Part shown: positions 12,934 to 21,180 of the stretch, piece by piece | How the letters are laid out: each line of letters begins with the position of its first letter | How positions within the stretch are numbered: the first letter of the stretch is position 1 | NCBI GenBank assembly: GCA_030691775.1 | Contig: JAUYDN010000261.1 | Location: 1 to 21,283 of the forward strand | Origin: Dehalococcoidia bacterium | GTDB taxonomy: Bacteria; Chloroflexota; Dehalococcoidia; Dehalococcoidales; Fen-1064 | Length of the DNA: 21,283 bases | Direction of reading: 5' to 3' | Notes under the pieces: generated by a model | The model's database searches: none | Told to the model about the DNA's origin: nothing | Seen by the model: only the letters and a program-made list of their open reading frames with translations | Position numbers and translations under genes: made by a program

Positions 12934-13368
12934 CTAACCTTTTGCTACCTGCAGACGGCACCAGGCATACAGCGCGTCGTAAACCTCGAACTGGTGCGCC
13001 AGGTTCTCTTCGTCGTCCGGGAAACGTAAACCGTAGCCGACAGCGACCGCTTCCAGTCCACGCGCCACCGGGTCTTTATCGATATCAGGCGTCACGTCAG
13101 CGCAATGGACGATTTTCGCCAGCCGTGCCAGCGCGGGGTCTTTCAGTTCGTATTTGAGCATAATGGATTCAAACGAACAGCGGCCTTCGTGGTGGCTCAA
13201 CTCGGCCTCCGGCGCATCGAAGGGTATGGCACCTGTTTCCGCAGCGACTTTTTTCACCTGGCTGGACGGAACGAACAGGAACTCCGCCTCGTTATCGATA
13301 AAGCGCAGAATGAGCCAGGGGCAGGCGACGCGGTCGACATGCACGTGCGAACGGGTTATCCATTTCAT
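12934..13368 (-). CDS. ChrB-domain (chromate resistance) protein
   Basis: A 144-aa protein equal to the C-terminal domain of ChrB. The family pattern is visible as HVHVDRVACPWLILRFID (8-25), a following FVP, and HHEGRCSFESIM (59-70), which carries clustered His, Glu and Cys suitable for metal binding. In chromate-resistance operons ChrB senses chromate or helps ChrA. Here no ChrA transporter is present and the N-terminal ChrB domain is missing, so the protein is a stand-alone version; the adjacent divergent MFS transporter is not ChrA. GGAG lies about 8 nt before the ATG at 13368. Confidence 0.82.
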   Translation of the reverse strand: MKWITRSHVHVDRVACPWLILRFIDNEAEFLFVPSSQVKKVAAETGAIPFDAPEAELSHHEGRCSFESIMLKYELKDPALARLAKIVHCADVTPDIDKDPVARGLEAVAVGYGLRFPDDEENLAHQFEVYDALYAWCRLQVAKG

Positions 13369-13435
13369 ATGTTTTACTCCACTCAGATTTCCAGTATTAT
13401 ATTCCTGCTGATTTTTTTCCGCAAACCGGTAAGTT

Positions 13436-13464
13436 TTGAAAGTGAACCTTTTTCGGGTTAAAAT
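13436..13464 (+). promoter_or_regulatory. Promoter of the MFS transporter gene
   Basis: TTGAAA (13436-13441), a 17-nt spacer and TAAAAT (13459-13464) precede the MFS start codon by about 30 nt. Confidence 0.55.
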
Positions 13465-13493
13465 TACACGAGCACATCTCGTTTAAGGATAAA

Positions 13494-14693
13494 ATGAAAA
13501 TCAGGATTTCACCTTTTCTCCTGCTCTGTATCATGGGCGGACTTGCCATTGCCTCTTCCACGATGTCGAAGAACCCGGTCTTGCCGCTTTTTATCCGCAC
13601 ACTTGGCGTGCCGGTTTCGACGGTTGGTTTTATCGCGGCGGCATCCACGGTTGTTGGTGTTATCGTCAGTTTCCCGGCGGGTATTCTCTCCGATGTCTTC
13701 GGAAGGCGGCGGATGTTAGTCGCTGCCGCTATCGTGTTCGCGACCGCACCTTTTCTTTACCTGTTGGTCGGCTCCCCCGGGCAGTTGGTTGCCGTGCGTA
13801 TTTACCACGGCCTGGCGACCGCAATACTGGGACCGGTGGCAATGGCGGCGGTGGCAAGTAGTTTTGACGAGAGGCGCGGGGAGCGCATGGCGTGGTATTC
13901 ATCGGCGACAATGGTGGGACGGTTCGTGGCGCCATTTATCGGCGGCGCGCTGATTTTCGGCACTGATTTTCACTGGGTTTTCCTGGTAACCGGCATCTTC
14001 GGCGTCCTGGCGCTGGCGGCCGCTATCAGGCTGGCTTTTATCAGGAGAATGGGAGAATCTCGAATACAAAGCCCGAAGCGAGATTGGGGCGAATTTCGGA
14101 AAGACCTGCGAACTTTGCTGACCCACCGTGGCATTCTAGCGACCAGCCTGGTGGAAGCGGTACAGTATTTTGCCTTCGGTTTTCTGGAGGTATATTTTCC
14201 AATTTACCTGAACGAGAAGGTCGGCTTTTCTGCAATCGAAATTGGTTTACTGTTCACGATACAGGTAATCGTAGCGGCGTTCACCAAACCGGTGATGGGA
14301 CGACTCTCGGACAAATACGGCAGGATACTGATGTTAGTCATCGGGTTGATTGTAGGCGGCATCACCCTGGCAACAATCACACATATGACGAACTATTTCC
14401 TGCTGGCGGTTTTGGTTGGATTCTTCGGACTGGGGCTGGCTACGGTCACAGCTTCCAGTGCGGCGCTGGTGGCGGACCTGTCCCGCGTCTCAAGGCACGG
14501 GAGTGCCCTGGGGATACTCTCCAGCGTGATGGACATCGGGCACTCTGCCGGTCCGATGGTGGGAGGTCTGCTGGTGGGCGCCTACAACTATCAAACCGCG
14601 TTCGGGGTGGTGGGTGGTGGCATGGTGGTCATCAGCCTGCTGTTCGGGTTTGGGATGCGGAGTGTTTCGGCTGTAGCCGGTGAGAAGAGATAG
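13494..14693 (+). CDS. Major facilitator superfamily transporter
   Basis: A 399-aa inner-membrane protein with the length and hydrophobic rhythm of a 12-helix MFS carrier. Motif A appears between helices 2 and 3 as GILSDVFGRRRM and its repeat in the second half as GRLSDKYGRIL, typical of proton-driven drug or metabolite exporters. The central cytoplasmic loop is basic (ESRIQSPKRDWGEFRKDLR). The substrate cannot be read from sequence. AAGGA lies about 5 nt before the ATG. It diverges from the ChrB-domain gene across a 125-bp gap containing its promoter and converges on the acyl-CoA synthetase gene with only 4 bp between stops. Confidence 0.88.
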   Translation: MKIRISPFLLLCIMGGLAIASSTMSKNPVLPLFIRTLGVPVSTVGFIAAASTVVGVIVSFPAGILSDVFGRRRMLVAAAIVFATAPFLYLLVGSPGQLVAVRIYHGLATAILGPVAMAAVASSFDERRGERMAWYSSATMVGRFVAPFIGGALIFGTDFHWVFLVTGIFGVLALAAAIRLAFIRRMGESRIQSPKRDWGEFRKDLRTLLTHRGILATSLVEAVQYFAFGFLEVYFPIYLNEKVGFSAIEIGLLFTIQVIVAAFTKPVMGRLSDKYGRILMLVIGLIVGGITLATITHMTNYFLLAVLVGFFGLGLATVTASSAALVADLSRVSRHGSALGILSSVMDIGHSAGPMVGGLLVGAYNYQTAFGVVGGGMVVISLLFGFGMRSVSAVAGEKR

Positions 14694-14697
14694 CACC

Positions 14698-16125
14698 TTA
14701 TCCGCCGCTGGCTTGCTTTCTTACCTGCCCGTACCGGTACAGCGCTCCCAGCGCCCGCACCGCCCGCTCCGCAGAGGGGTAGACGGGAATCCGGGAGGCT
14801 TCAAGCGCATCAACCATATCTTTCGTACTTCGTGGGTCGGTAGTCCATAGTGCAACTGCTTTACCCCGGCTCACCACACCACGGTAGAACGTTACGACCT
14901 TCTCTATTCTTTCGAGTGGCGCCATACCTGCTAGCTGGGGCGGTCCACCCATCTGTAATGCCAGGCAGTCGACATTCGGGTCATCCGCGAGCGTATCAGC
15001 GAAAACCGAGACCACATCGATGCCCGGGTTGAACTGACTGCTGACACCAGTATCAAAAGGATTGGCGGGAATTTCCCAGGAGGGGAAGATGGTGTGCAGT
15101 TTCTTTACGGATTCAGAAGTCGGTTCCGCAATCGTCAGCCCGTTGAAATGGCAGAAGTCCGTGGTGATAACGCCTTCCCCGCCGGAAAAACTGGCGATGG
15201 CGATACGGTTGCCTTTTAGAGGCGGGTAGTATTCGAAGACCTTCGCCAGGTCGAAGAACTCGTCCAGCCCCTGTACCCGGAGGGCGCCCCCCTGTCTCAA
15301 AGCGGTATCGAAGACAATGTCGCTCGACTTGATGATGGCGCCGGTATGGGAGGATGCCGCCTTCATCCCCGCCGGCGTTCTGCCGGACTTGAGCACGATG
15401 ACCGGCTTCTGCGGTGTTATCTCTTTTAACAACCGGAAGAACCGCCGCCCGTCTCCGGCGATGCTCTCCATGTGGATGCAAATCACTCCCGTGCTGGCGT
15501 CCTGTTGGAAATACTCCAGCGCGTCCACCTCGTTGATATCCATCTTGTTGCCAAGGTCGATGAGCTTGTTAAGGTTGAGGTGCATTTCATCCAGCAGGTA
15601 GTTGAGTCGCGGCTGGTATAAACCTGATTGGAAAATGAACGAGAGCCTGCCCCGGGGAAGTCTGTCCGTTGGTCCGAAGCCGATGATTAAATCGAGCGCG
15701 GAGTTGAGCGGGCTGAGGGCATTGGGACCGAGGCACCGGATGCCGCTATCTTTAAGCAGGCGTTTTACCTCATCCTGCAGGCTTTTCCCTTCAACACCCG
15801 TCTCGGAGAAGCCGCCGGCGATGATAACGATGCCCTTGACACCCTTTTCAACACAATCCCTGACCACCGCTGGCGTTGATTGCGCGGGAACAGAAATCGC
15901 CGCCAGGTCGACCTCGCCTTCTATGTCCTTAACGCTGGGGTAGCATTTCAGTCCCAGTAATTCGGTGGCATTGGGGTTGACGGGATATATCCTGCCGGGG
16001 TATTTCAGGTTTACCAGGTTGGCAGTGAGCCAGTAGTTGGCGGTTCTCGGATTACGGCTGGCGCCGATTATTGCCACACTCTTCGGGTTGAAAAACGTCT
16101 CCAGAAAATGACGCACTTCGGTCAT
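14698..16125 (-). CDS. NDP-forming acyl-CoA synthetase, alpha (CoA-binding) protein
   Basis: A 475-aa protein matching the alpha subunit of ADP-forming acetyl-CoA synthetases. Domain 1 is a CoA-binding Rossmann fold (VAIIGASRNP, 17-26, to about 140), domain 2 a succinyl-CoA ligase-like flavodoxin fold, and domain 3 a second ligase-like domain (about 300-460). The phosphohistidine is likely His260 in SSHTGAI. The ATP-grasp beta subunit that completes the enzyme is not in this protein or next to it, so it needs a partner elsewhere or works as a CoA-binding protein. The usual SQSGA before the second domain reads FQSGLY, a small deviation. GGAGG precedes the ATG at 16125. It may feed acyl-CoA metabolism with the crotonase gene, but they are far apart. 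Confidence 0.85.
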   Translation of the reverse strand: MTEVRHFLETFFNPKSVAIIGASRNPRTANYWLTANLVNLKYPGRIYPVNPNATELLGLKCYPSVKDIEGEVDLAAISVPAQSTPAVVRDCVEKGVKGIVIIAGGFSETGVEGKSLQDEVKRLLKDSGIRCLGPNALSPLNSALDLIIGFGPTDRLPRGRLSFIFQSGLYQPRLNYLLDEMHLNLNKLIDLGNKMDINEVDALEYFQQDASTGVICIHMESIAGDGRRFFRLLKEITPQKPVIVLKSGRTPAGMKAASSHTGAIIKSSDIVFDTALRQGGALRVQGLDEFFDLAKVFEYYPPLKGNRIAIASFSGGEGVITTDFCHFNGLTIAEPTSESVKKLHTIFPSWEIPANPFDTGVSSQFNPGIDVVSVFADTLADDPNVDCLALQMGGPPQLAGMAPLERIEKVVTFYRGVVSRGKAVALWTTDPRSTKDMVDALEASRIPVYPSAERAVRALGALYRYGQVRKQASGG

Positions 16126-16459
16126 ATATCCTCCCGCAACCGTTTAATCTGGAACCAGTGTAAATACGCAATAATCAGGACACAACTCCGAACTCAAAAA
16201 TAAACGGTAGGCGCTACCGTAAAGTCAAAGCTCAAAGTATATCCCCGAATCAAGTTCCCACCAGTTTTGAGAGTATTTAGTAACGCAATTCGTCATTCCA
16301 GCCCTTCGTCAAGCTCAGGATAAACTCTGGCTGGAATCCAGAGCTGAGGAGAAAACGTCTGGATTCCCGATCAAAGCTTGCCCCGTACTGGATACGGGGT
16401 CGGGAATGACATTGATAAACAACCTCAACCAGTTTTGACTTTTAAGTCTTGAATTAATG
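16126..16459. other. Geneless region with hairpin and MITE-like element
   Basis: No gene in about 330 bases. It holds a short perfect palindrome ACGGTAG-GCG-CTACCGT (16205-16221 region) and a 119-bp GTCATTCC-family element (16292-16410). The T-rich tail near 16430-16445 with GACTTAAAAGTC may assist termination of mtaB, but the stem is weak. Confidence 0.55.
16292..16410. repeat. MITE-like palindromic element, TIR GTCATTCC/GGAATGAC
   Basis: Bounded by GTCATTCC (16292-16299) and GGAATGAC (16403-16410), like the element at 73-185. The core lies in the right half in reverse orientation: ATTCCCGA...CAAAGCTTG-CCCCGTA-CTGGA-TACGGGG-TCGGGAAT. The stems are kept while individual bases differ from the other copies. 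Confidence 0.7.
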
Positions 16460-17686
16460 CTATTGCTCCAGCTTCACACGCTCCCTTTTATTGCCCAGGT
16501 CTTTACTATCTTTTTTATAGACTCTCAAATAGTTGCCAGTCATGCCCGACCACACGCCTTTGCCGGTTTCCTTCTCCCAGAGGACGTCCAGCGTGGCTCC
16601 GGTATATTTTTCGCGAAACCGCGCGGCACTCTCTACTGCCAGATTGAGCATTTGCCGGGTACGCTCTTTCTTCACTTTTTCAGGTACCTGTCCCGGCATC
16701 TGCGATGCTTCTGTGCCCTTACGGGGAGAAAAGGGAAAGACATGGATACGGGCGAAGTCCATACCACGGCAAAACTCCAGGCTCTCCTCGAACTCTACGT
16801 CCGTCTCTCCAGGGAAGCCGACAATGACATCCGTCGTGATAGCGACATCCGGCACCATCTGGCGTATCAATGCCACCGCCAGTTCGTATTCTGTAAGGGT
16901 ATATCTGCGCCGCATTCGTTGTAGTACACCGGCATTACCGCTCTGCAGGGAGAGGTGGAAGTGTGGGCAGAGACGTTTATCCTGCCACAACGCCAGCAAA
17001 GCCGGTGCGATTTCCCGCGGTTGGAGTGAGGACAACCTGAGGCGGGGTATTTCCGTCTCTTTGAGAATGTGTTCCACAAGGTCTTTCAGGTTGAGTCCCC
17101 CGGCGTCATATGCCCCGATTCTGGTACCGGTAAGTACTACTTCCTGGTAGCCTTCCGCTATCCTCTGCCTGACCTGTGCGATGATTTCCTCTACTGGTGT
17201 GCTCTTTTCCTGACGGCGCACGTAAGGCACGATGCAATAGGCGCAGAAATTGCGGCAACCGTCCTGTATTTTTATGAAAGCCCTGGTACGCATTCCCGGT
17301 TTTAGCTCGCTGGCTGGAACGGGTCTGGTATTAACCGGTTCCGTAATCAGTCCCTCTTCTTCAAGCCTCGCCACAATGCCGGACTTGCTTTCATTGCCGA
17401 TGACCCGGTCGACCTCATCCAGCTTCGCCAGTTCCAGCGGGGTGCGGTCAGCGTAACAACCGGTAGCAATGATGAGAGCATTCGGATTACGCCTCCGTGC
17501 CTGCCGCAGAAGATGGCGCGACTTGCTATCTGCTGTATGGGTGACCGTACAGGTGTTGAGGATATAGATATCGGCGTCCTGTGCCCCGGTCACAAGCTCA
17601 TGTCCGGCTACGGCGAACTCGCGGGTAAGCGCCTCGGTTTCCGCCTGGTTGAGTTTACAACCGAGTGTTTCTAAAGAGATTTTCAT
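16460..17686 (-). CDS. mtaB: tRNA t6A37 methylthiotransferase MtaB
   Basis: A 408-aa radical-SAM methylthiotransferase that converts N6-threonylcarbamoyladenosine at tRNA position 37 to its 2-methylthio form. The N-terminal UPF0004 domain carries the auxiliary-cluster cysteines Cys10 (LGCKLNQAE), Cys46 (NTCTVT) and Cys77 (ATGCYA). The radical-SAM motif is Cys144-x3-Cys148-x2-Cys151 in GCRNFCAYC. A TRAM-like C-terminal domain ends the protein. LGCKLNQAE and GCRNFCAYCIVPYVRR favour MtaB over MiaB or RimO. The ATG at 17686 lacks a clear ribosome-binding site, and the upstream bases are AGCTATCAGC-type repeats, so the repeat may have displaced the native leader. The gene is separated from fabF, which diverges, by 167 bp. 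Confidence 0.9.
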   Translation of the reverse strand: MKISLETLGCKLNQAETEALTREFAVAGHELVTGAQDADIYILNTCTVTHTADSKSRHLLRQARRRNPNALIIATGCYADRTPLELAKLDEVDRVIGNESKSGIVARLEEEGLITEPVNTRPVPASELKPGMRTRAFIKIQDGCRNFCAYCIVPYVRRQEKSTPVEEIIAQVRQRIAEGYQEVVLTGTRIGAYDAGGLNLKDLVEHILKETEIPRLRLSSLQPREIAPALLALWQDKRLCPHFHLSLQSGNAGVLQRMRRRYTLTEYELAVALIRQMVPDVAITTDVIVGFPGETDVEFEESLEFCRGMDFARIHVFPFSPRKGTEASQMPGQVPEKVKKERTRQMLNLAVESAARFREKYTGATLDVLWEKETGKGVWSGMTGNYLRVYKKDSKDLGNKRERVKLEQ

Positions 17687-17688
17687 AT

Positions 17689-17726
17689 ATAGCTATTAGC
17701 CATCAGCTTTCAGCTATCAGCAGATT
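17689..17726. repeat. AGCTATTAGC/AGCTTTCAGC short repeats
   Basis: Tandem variants AGCTATTAGC, CATCAGC, AGCTTTCAGC and AGCTATCAGC, close to those at 3285-3317 between the MerR-like and ATPase genes. They abut the mtaB start codon. Confidence 0.5.
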
Positions 17727-17771
17727 CAGGGGAGAACTGGTCGGGGGTGGTATTGACTGTTATGTCATAAG

Positions 17772-17801
17772 TTGACGGTACGACCACTCATTGATTATAC
17801 T
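17772..17801 (+). promoter_or_regulatory. Promoter of the fabF-recJ operon
   Basis: TTGACG (17772-17777), an 18-nt spacer and TATACT (17796-17801). Transcription would begin near 17808, giving a 45-nt leader with GGAGGT at 17840-17845. Confidence 0.55.
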
Positions 17802-17853
17802 TAACCGTGATTGACCATAGCAAATTGTTGCAGTCTCTCGGAGGTGTTTCAGC

Positions 17854-19110
17854 TTGACCAATCATGATGTAAAAAGGGTGGTTGTCACCGGCACTGGCAT
17901 GATCAGTCCGCTGGGGCTGGATACCGCCAGTACCTGGGATGCTCTTATGGCATGTAAGTCGGGGGCAGATTACATAACGCAATTCGACGCCAGCAAGCAC
18001 GAAACGAAATTCGCAGCGGAAGTGAAAGGTTTCGACCCCGCCAACTATGTAAACCGTAAAGATGTACGGCGTATGGACCGTTTCACACAGTTCGCCGTCG
18101 CCGCCAGCCAGGAAGCGCTCAAATCATCCGGTCTCCAGATTACGGAGGCTAACCGGGATGAAATCGGCGTGGTGGTAGGTAGTGGCATCGGTGGCTTAAT
18201 CACGCTTTCGGAGCAGATGAAAGTCCTCCTTGAAAAAGGTCCCGACAGGGTCAGCCCGTTTATGGTGCCGATGATGATTTCTGATATGGCAGCGGCGCAA
18301 ATTTCCATTAACCTGGGGGTGCGGGGACTTAACTTCTGTCCGACTTCTGCCTGTTCCAGCGGTTCGGATGCCATCGGTACAGCTTATGAGACGATAAAAA
18401 GGGGCGATTGCGTGGCGATGTTCGCCGGCGGTACGGAGGCGGTAATCACACCGGTAGGCGTCGCCGGTTTTAACTCTGCCCGTGCCCTTTCCTGCCGTAA
18501 CGATAGCCCGAAGACAGCTTCGCGGCCCTTCGATGCCCAGCGTGACGGTTTCGTACTGGCGGAAGGCGCCTGTGTTCTAATTCTCGAAGACCTGGAATAT
18601 GCCCGCCGGCGCGGCGCCAACGTGCTCGGTGAGATTATTGGCTACGGCGCCAGCAGTGACGCTTTCCACATGACTGCCCCGGAAGAAAACGGCGATGGCG
18701 CTACCCGCGCGATGAAGATGGCTTTAAGGAAAGCGGGTCTGCAACCGTCGGATATCGACTACATAAATGCTCACGGTACCTCGACGCCGCTGAACGATAA
18801 AATCGAGACGAAAGCTATCAAAACAGTCTTCGGTGACCTTGCACGCAAAGTCGCCATCAGCAGTACCAAATCGATGACCGGGCACATGGTAGGCGCTGCG
18901 GGTGCCATCGAAGCGGCTATTTGCATGCTCGCTATCAAGAACAGCATTATACCGCCGACTATCAACTACCAGAACCCGGACCCTGAGTGCGACCTCGATT
19001 ACGTACCGAACACACCGCGCAAGGCGGAAATAAGGACGGCGCTCTCCAACTCATTTGGTTTTGGCGGGCACAACTCGGTGCTGGTTGTCAGGAAGTTTAA
19101 CGGGGCTTAG
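17854..19110 (+). CDS. fabF: 3-oxoacyl-[acyl-carrier-protein] synthase II
   Basis: A 418-aa condensing enzyme that elongates acyl-ACP with malonyl-ACP in fatty acid synthesis. The Cys-His-His triad is present: Cys167 in PTSACSSG, His307 in NAHGTSTPLND and His344 in KSMTGHMVGAAGA, with Lys339 nearby. Other landmarks are the N-terminal RVVVTGTGMISPLG and the C-terminal NSFGFGGHNSVLV. The start is TTG at 17854, supported by GGAGGT 8 nt upstream and by the alignment of the N-terminus. It is followed 2 bp later by recJ on the same strand. No acpP or fabG is nearby, so it is outside a fab cluster. Confidence 0.93.
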   Translation: MTNHDVKRVVVTGTGMISPLGLDTASTWDALMACKSGADYITQFDASKHETKFAAEVKGFDPANYVNRKDVRRMDRFTQFAVAASQEALKSSGLQITEANRDEIGVVVGSGIGGLITLSEQMKVLLEKGPDRVSPFMVPMMISDMAAAQISINLGVRGLNFCPTSACSSGSDAIGTAYETIKRGDCVAMFAGGTEAVITPVGVAGFNSARALSCRNDSPKTASRPFDAQRDGFVLAEGACVLILEDLEYARRRGANVLGEIIGYGASSDAFHMTAPEENGDGATRAMKMALRKAGLQPSDIDYINAHGTSTPLNDKIETKAIKTVFGDLARKVAISSTKSMTGHMVGAAGAIEAAICMLAIKNSIIPPTINYQNPDPECDLDYVPNTPRKAEIRTALSNSFGFGGHNSVLVVRKFNGA

Positions 19111-19112
19111 CC

Positions 19113-20798
19113 TTGAACCATAAGCGGTGGAACTTTTTGCCACCCCTGCCGCAGGGGCATCCTCTGCGTGCCATGAAAACACCACCGCTTATCGCTCAGC
19201 TTCTCTTTAACCGCGGCATCACGCAACCCTACGAAGTGGAGCCATTCTACACCGCGGACAAACGGCTATCTTTCGACCCTTATCTTCTGCCCGGCATGGA
19301 ACAGGCTGCCTCACGCATCTACCGGGCGGTGCTGGGTATGGAGAAAATCGCTATTTACGGCGATTTTGACGCCGATGGTATTACCTCGACAGCGCTCCTG
19401 ATGCACGGGCTTTCTTCTCTGACGCCGAACATCGTGCCGTATATCCCTCACCGGCTCAATGAAGGGCACGGGTTGAAAGTCGCCGCCCTCGAAAAACTGA
19501 AGAAAGAAGGGGTCAGCCTGGTGATTTCCGTTGATTGCGGCGTCACCGGCGTCCTGCCGGTCAAGAAAGCCGGGCGCATGGGCATGGACGTCATCGTTAC
19601 CGACCACCACACCCCTTCCGGCGAGCTACCTAACGCCTTGGCTATCGTGAACCCGAAGCTGGCGGGGTCGGTTTATCCGTTCAATGAGCTTGCGGGTGTG
19701 GGCGTGGCTTATAAACTGCTCCAGGCGGTGCTCACCGGACTCGGTAGGGAGTGTCTGCTGGAGGAAGTCACCGACCTGGTGGCGCTGGGCACGGTGGCGG
19801 ATATGACGCCGCTCCTCGGGGAGAACCGCTACCTCGTCAAAAAGGGTCTCAGCCGGATGAACTCTTCTCTCAGGTTGGGGTTGAAAGAACTCCTGGCGAA
19901 GGCGGGGATGACTTCGGGGACTATCGGCGCGGATAATATTACCTGGATAATCGCACCGCGTCTCAACACCGCCAGCCGTCTCGACCACGCACTACCATCT
20001 TACGAGCTATTAACGACGCAGTCCAAGGAGCGGGCACAAGAGCTGGCGAACTGGCTGGAGCAAAAGAATGGTGAACGCCAGCAGATGACCACGCAGGCAT
20101 ACAGCCGGGCACGGGAACAGGTAACGGCTGCCGGATTGACCCCCATCTTGATGGTCAAGGACGCCGAATACCCGGCGGGTGTTTCCGGGCTGGTAGCCAG
20201 CCGTTTAACAGATGAGTATTACCGTCCGGCGATAGTGATACGGGAAGGCAAACGGGTGAGCACGGGCAGTTGCCGCAGTATCCCGGAGTTCAACATTATC
20301 GGAGCACTGGGGCAATGTAAAGAGCTGTTCCTCGAGTTCGGCGGGCACGCGGGGGCGGCGGGTTTTGTCATGCTCAGCCATAATCTCGGTCACCTGCGGG
20401 AAAAACTGATGAAGATAGCCGAAAAAGAGCTGGCGGGTGTCGACCTGCGACCGCGCATCGACATCGACGCCGAGGCTTCGCTCTGCGACCTCGGTGGTGA
20501 GATGTTCCAGCATATCCAGAAGCTGGCGCCTTTCGGGCAGGGGAACCCGGTGCCGACGCTGGTCAGCCGTAATGTGAGGTTGTTGAACTGCCGCACGATG
20601 GGCGCCACCGGCGAGCACCTGCGCCTGCGCTTCGAGCAAGCCGGGAGCGCCTGGGATGCGGTGGCGTTCGGTTGTGGGGAAAACCTGCCGGAATTAAAGC
20701 CGCCGCTGGATATTGCCTACCAGGTGGAGCTCGACCAGTGGAACGGCCGTTCCAGTTTGAGGTTGAATATCCTGGATTTCCAGCAGACGCGGAAATAA
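19113..20798 (+). CDS. recJ: Single-stranded-DNA-specific exonuclease RecJ
   Basis: A 561-aa 5'-3' ssDNA exonuclease used in recombination and mismatch and excision repair. DHH-superfamily motifs are clear: IYGDFDADGITST (81-93), PHRLNEGHG (112-120), SVDCG (139-143) and TDHH (163-166); the DHHA1 domain follows with GGHAGAAGF, and an OB-like domain lies at the C-terminus (FGQGNPVPTL onward). Length is normal for RecJ. The start is TTG at 19113, 2 bp after the fabF stop, so translation is likely coupled; a coding start further in would remove the conserved WNFLPP N-terminus. Confidence 0.93.
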   Translation: MNHKRWNFLPPLPQGHPLRAMKTPPLIAQLLFNRGITQPYEVEPFYTADKRLSFDPYLLPGMEQAASRIYRAVLGMEKIAIYGDFDADGITSTALLMHGLSSLTPNIVPYIPHRLNEGHGLKVAALEKLKKEGVSLVISVDCGVTGVLPVKKAGRMGMDVIVTDHHTPSGELPNALAIVNPKLAGSVYPFNELAGVGVAYKLLQAVLTGLGRECLLEEVTDLVALGTVADMTPLLGENRYLVKKGLSRMNSSLRLGLKELLAKAGMTSGTIGADNITWIIAPRLNTASRLDHALPSYELLTTQSKERAQELANWLEQKNGERQQMTTQAYSRAREQVTAAGLTPILMVKDAEYPAGVSGLVASRLTDEYYRPAIVIREGKRVSTGSCRSIPEFNIIGALGQCKELFLEFGGHAGAAGFVMLSHNLGHLREKLMKIAEKELAGVDLRPRIDIDAEASLCDLGGEMFQHIQKLAPFGQGNPVPTLVSRNVRLLNCRTMGATGEHLRLRFEQAGSAWDAVAFGCGENLPELKPPLDIAYQVELDQWNGRSSLRLNILDFQQTRK

Positions 20799-20808
20799 CA
20801 ATATTACC

Positions 20809-20853
20809 ATTCCGGACCCCGCAACTAGTGCGGGGCAGGCTTTGGTCTGGAAT
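20809..20853 (+). repeat. Core of the GTCATTCC repeat family after recJ
   Basis: ATTCCGGA-CCCCGCA-ACTAG-TGCGGGG-CAGGCTTTGG-TCTGGAAT: the same nested-stem design and CGGGGCAGGCTTTG signature as 73-120, with compensatory changes in the stems. It directly precedes the DUF402 remnant and may also end recJ transcription. Confidence 0.65.
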
Positions 20854-20863
20854 CCAGTGCTGG

Positions 20864-21061
20864 AAGGATGAGGACGAGTTTGAGGAAGCCATTGCGCTGG
20901 GGCTGATTTCGCCTGCGAAAGCGAGAGAACTGCGTGCCGAAGGTGAGAGAGTGGTCAGGTTATTGCAATCAGGTAAGTCCATATTCAGCGGCTGGGAGAA
21001 CTGGCGGCCGGACCCTAGATGGCAGGTACCCGTTTTACCGGAAGGGTGGGACATTTTGTAG
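20864..21061 (+). pseudogene. 3' remnant of a DUF402-family gene
   Basis: From about 20864 the frame reads KDEDEFEEAIALGLISPAKA and ends WRPDPRWQVPVLPEGWDIL. The acidic DEDEFEEA helix followed by LGLISP is the C-terminal signature of DUF402 (Ntdp/FomD-like barrel) proteins, whose N-terminal barrel would be about 120 residues more. Upstream, the frame runs back through the repeat and then through recJ in another frame, so no N-terminal domain exists. GTGCTGGA at 20857-20864 followed by AGGA and TGAGGAC suggests the ancestral Val-Leu-Asp-Glu-Asp codons with a 4-base insertion at the junction. It looks like the leftover of a gene cut by the repeat. A start codon with ribosome-binding site is not apparent. 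Confidence 0.6.
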
Positions 21062-21081
21062 GGACACGGCACGCCGTGTCC
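21062..21081. repeat. Hairpin GGACACGGC/GCCGTGTCC
   Basis: A 9-bp perfect inverted repeat with a 2-nt centre immediately after the DUF402 remnant stop. No T-run follows, so it is more likely a dispersed palindrome than a terminator. Confidence 0.45.
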
Positions 21082-21118
21082 TTGTGAAACAGGTCCCGAA
21101 CGTGGTTTAAACATTGTA

Positions 21119-21141
21119 GGGGCGGGGCTCGACCCCGCCCC
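21119..21141. repeat. Hairpin GGGGCGGGG/CCCCGCCCC
   Basis: A perfect 9-bp stem with loop CTCGA. It is similar in style to the GTAGGG palindrome inside the 1380-1536 element. Confidence 0.5.
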
Positions 21142-21180
21142 CGGGCGACCTCAAGGAGCTTGTCTCAAAACAATTGGTCT

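Noticed and set aside
14084..14683. 199-codon plus-strand ORF within the MFS gene
   Set aside because: Same strand, other frame, of a clearly coding membrane transporter; glycine- and arginine-rich sequence typical of a shifted frame.
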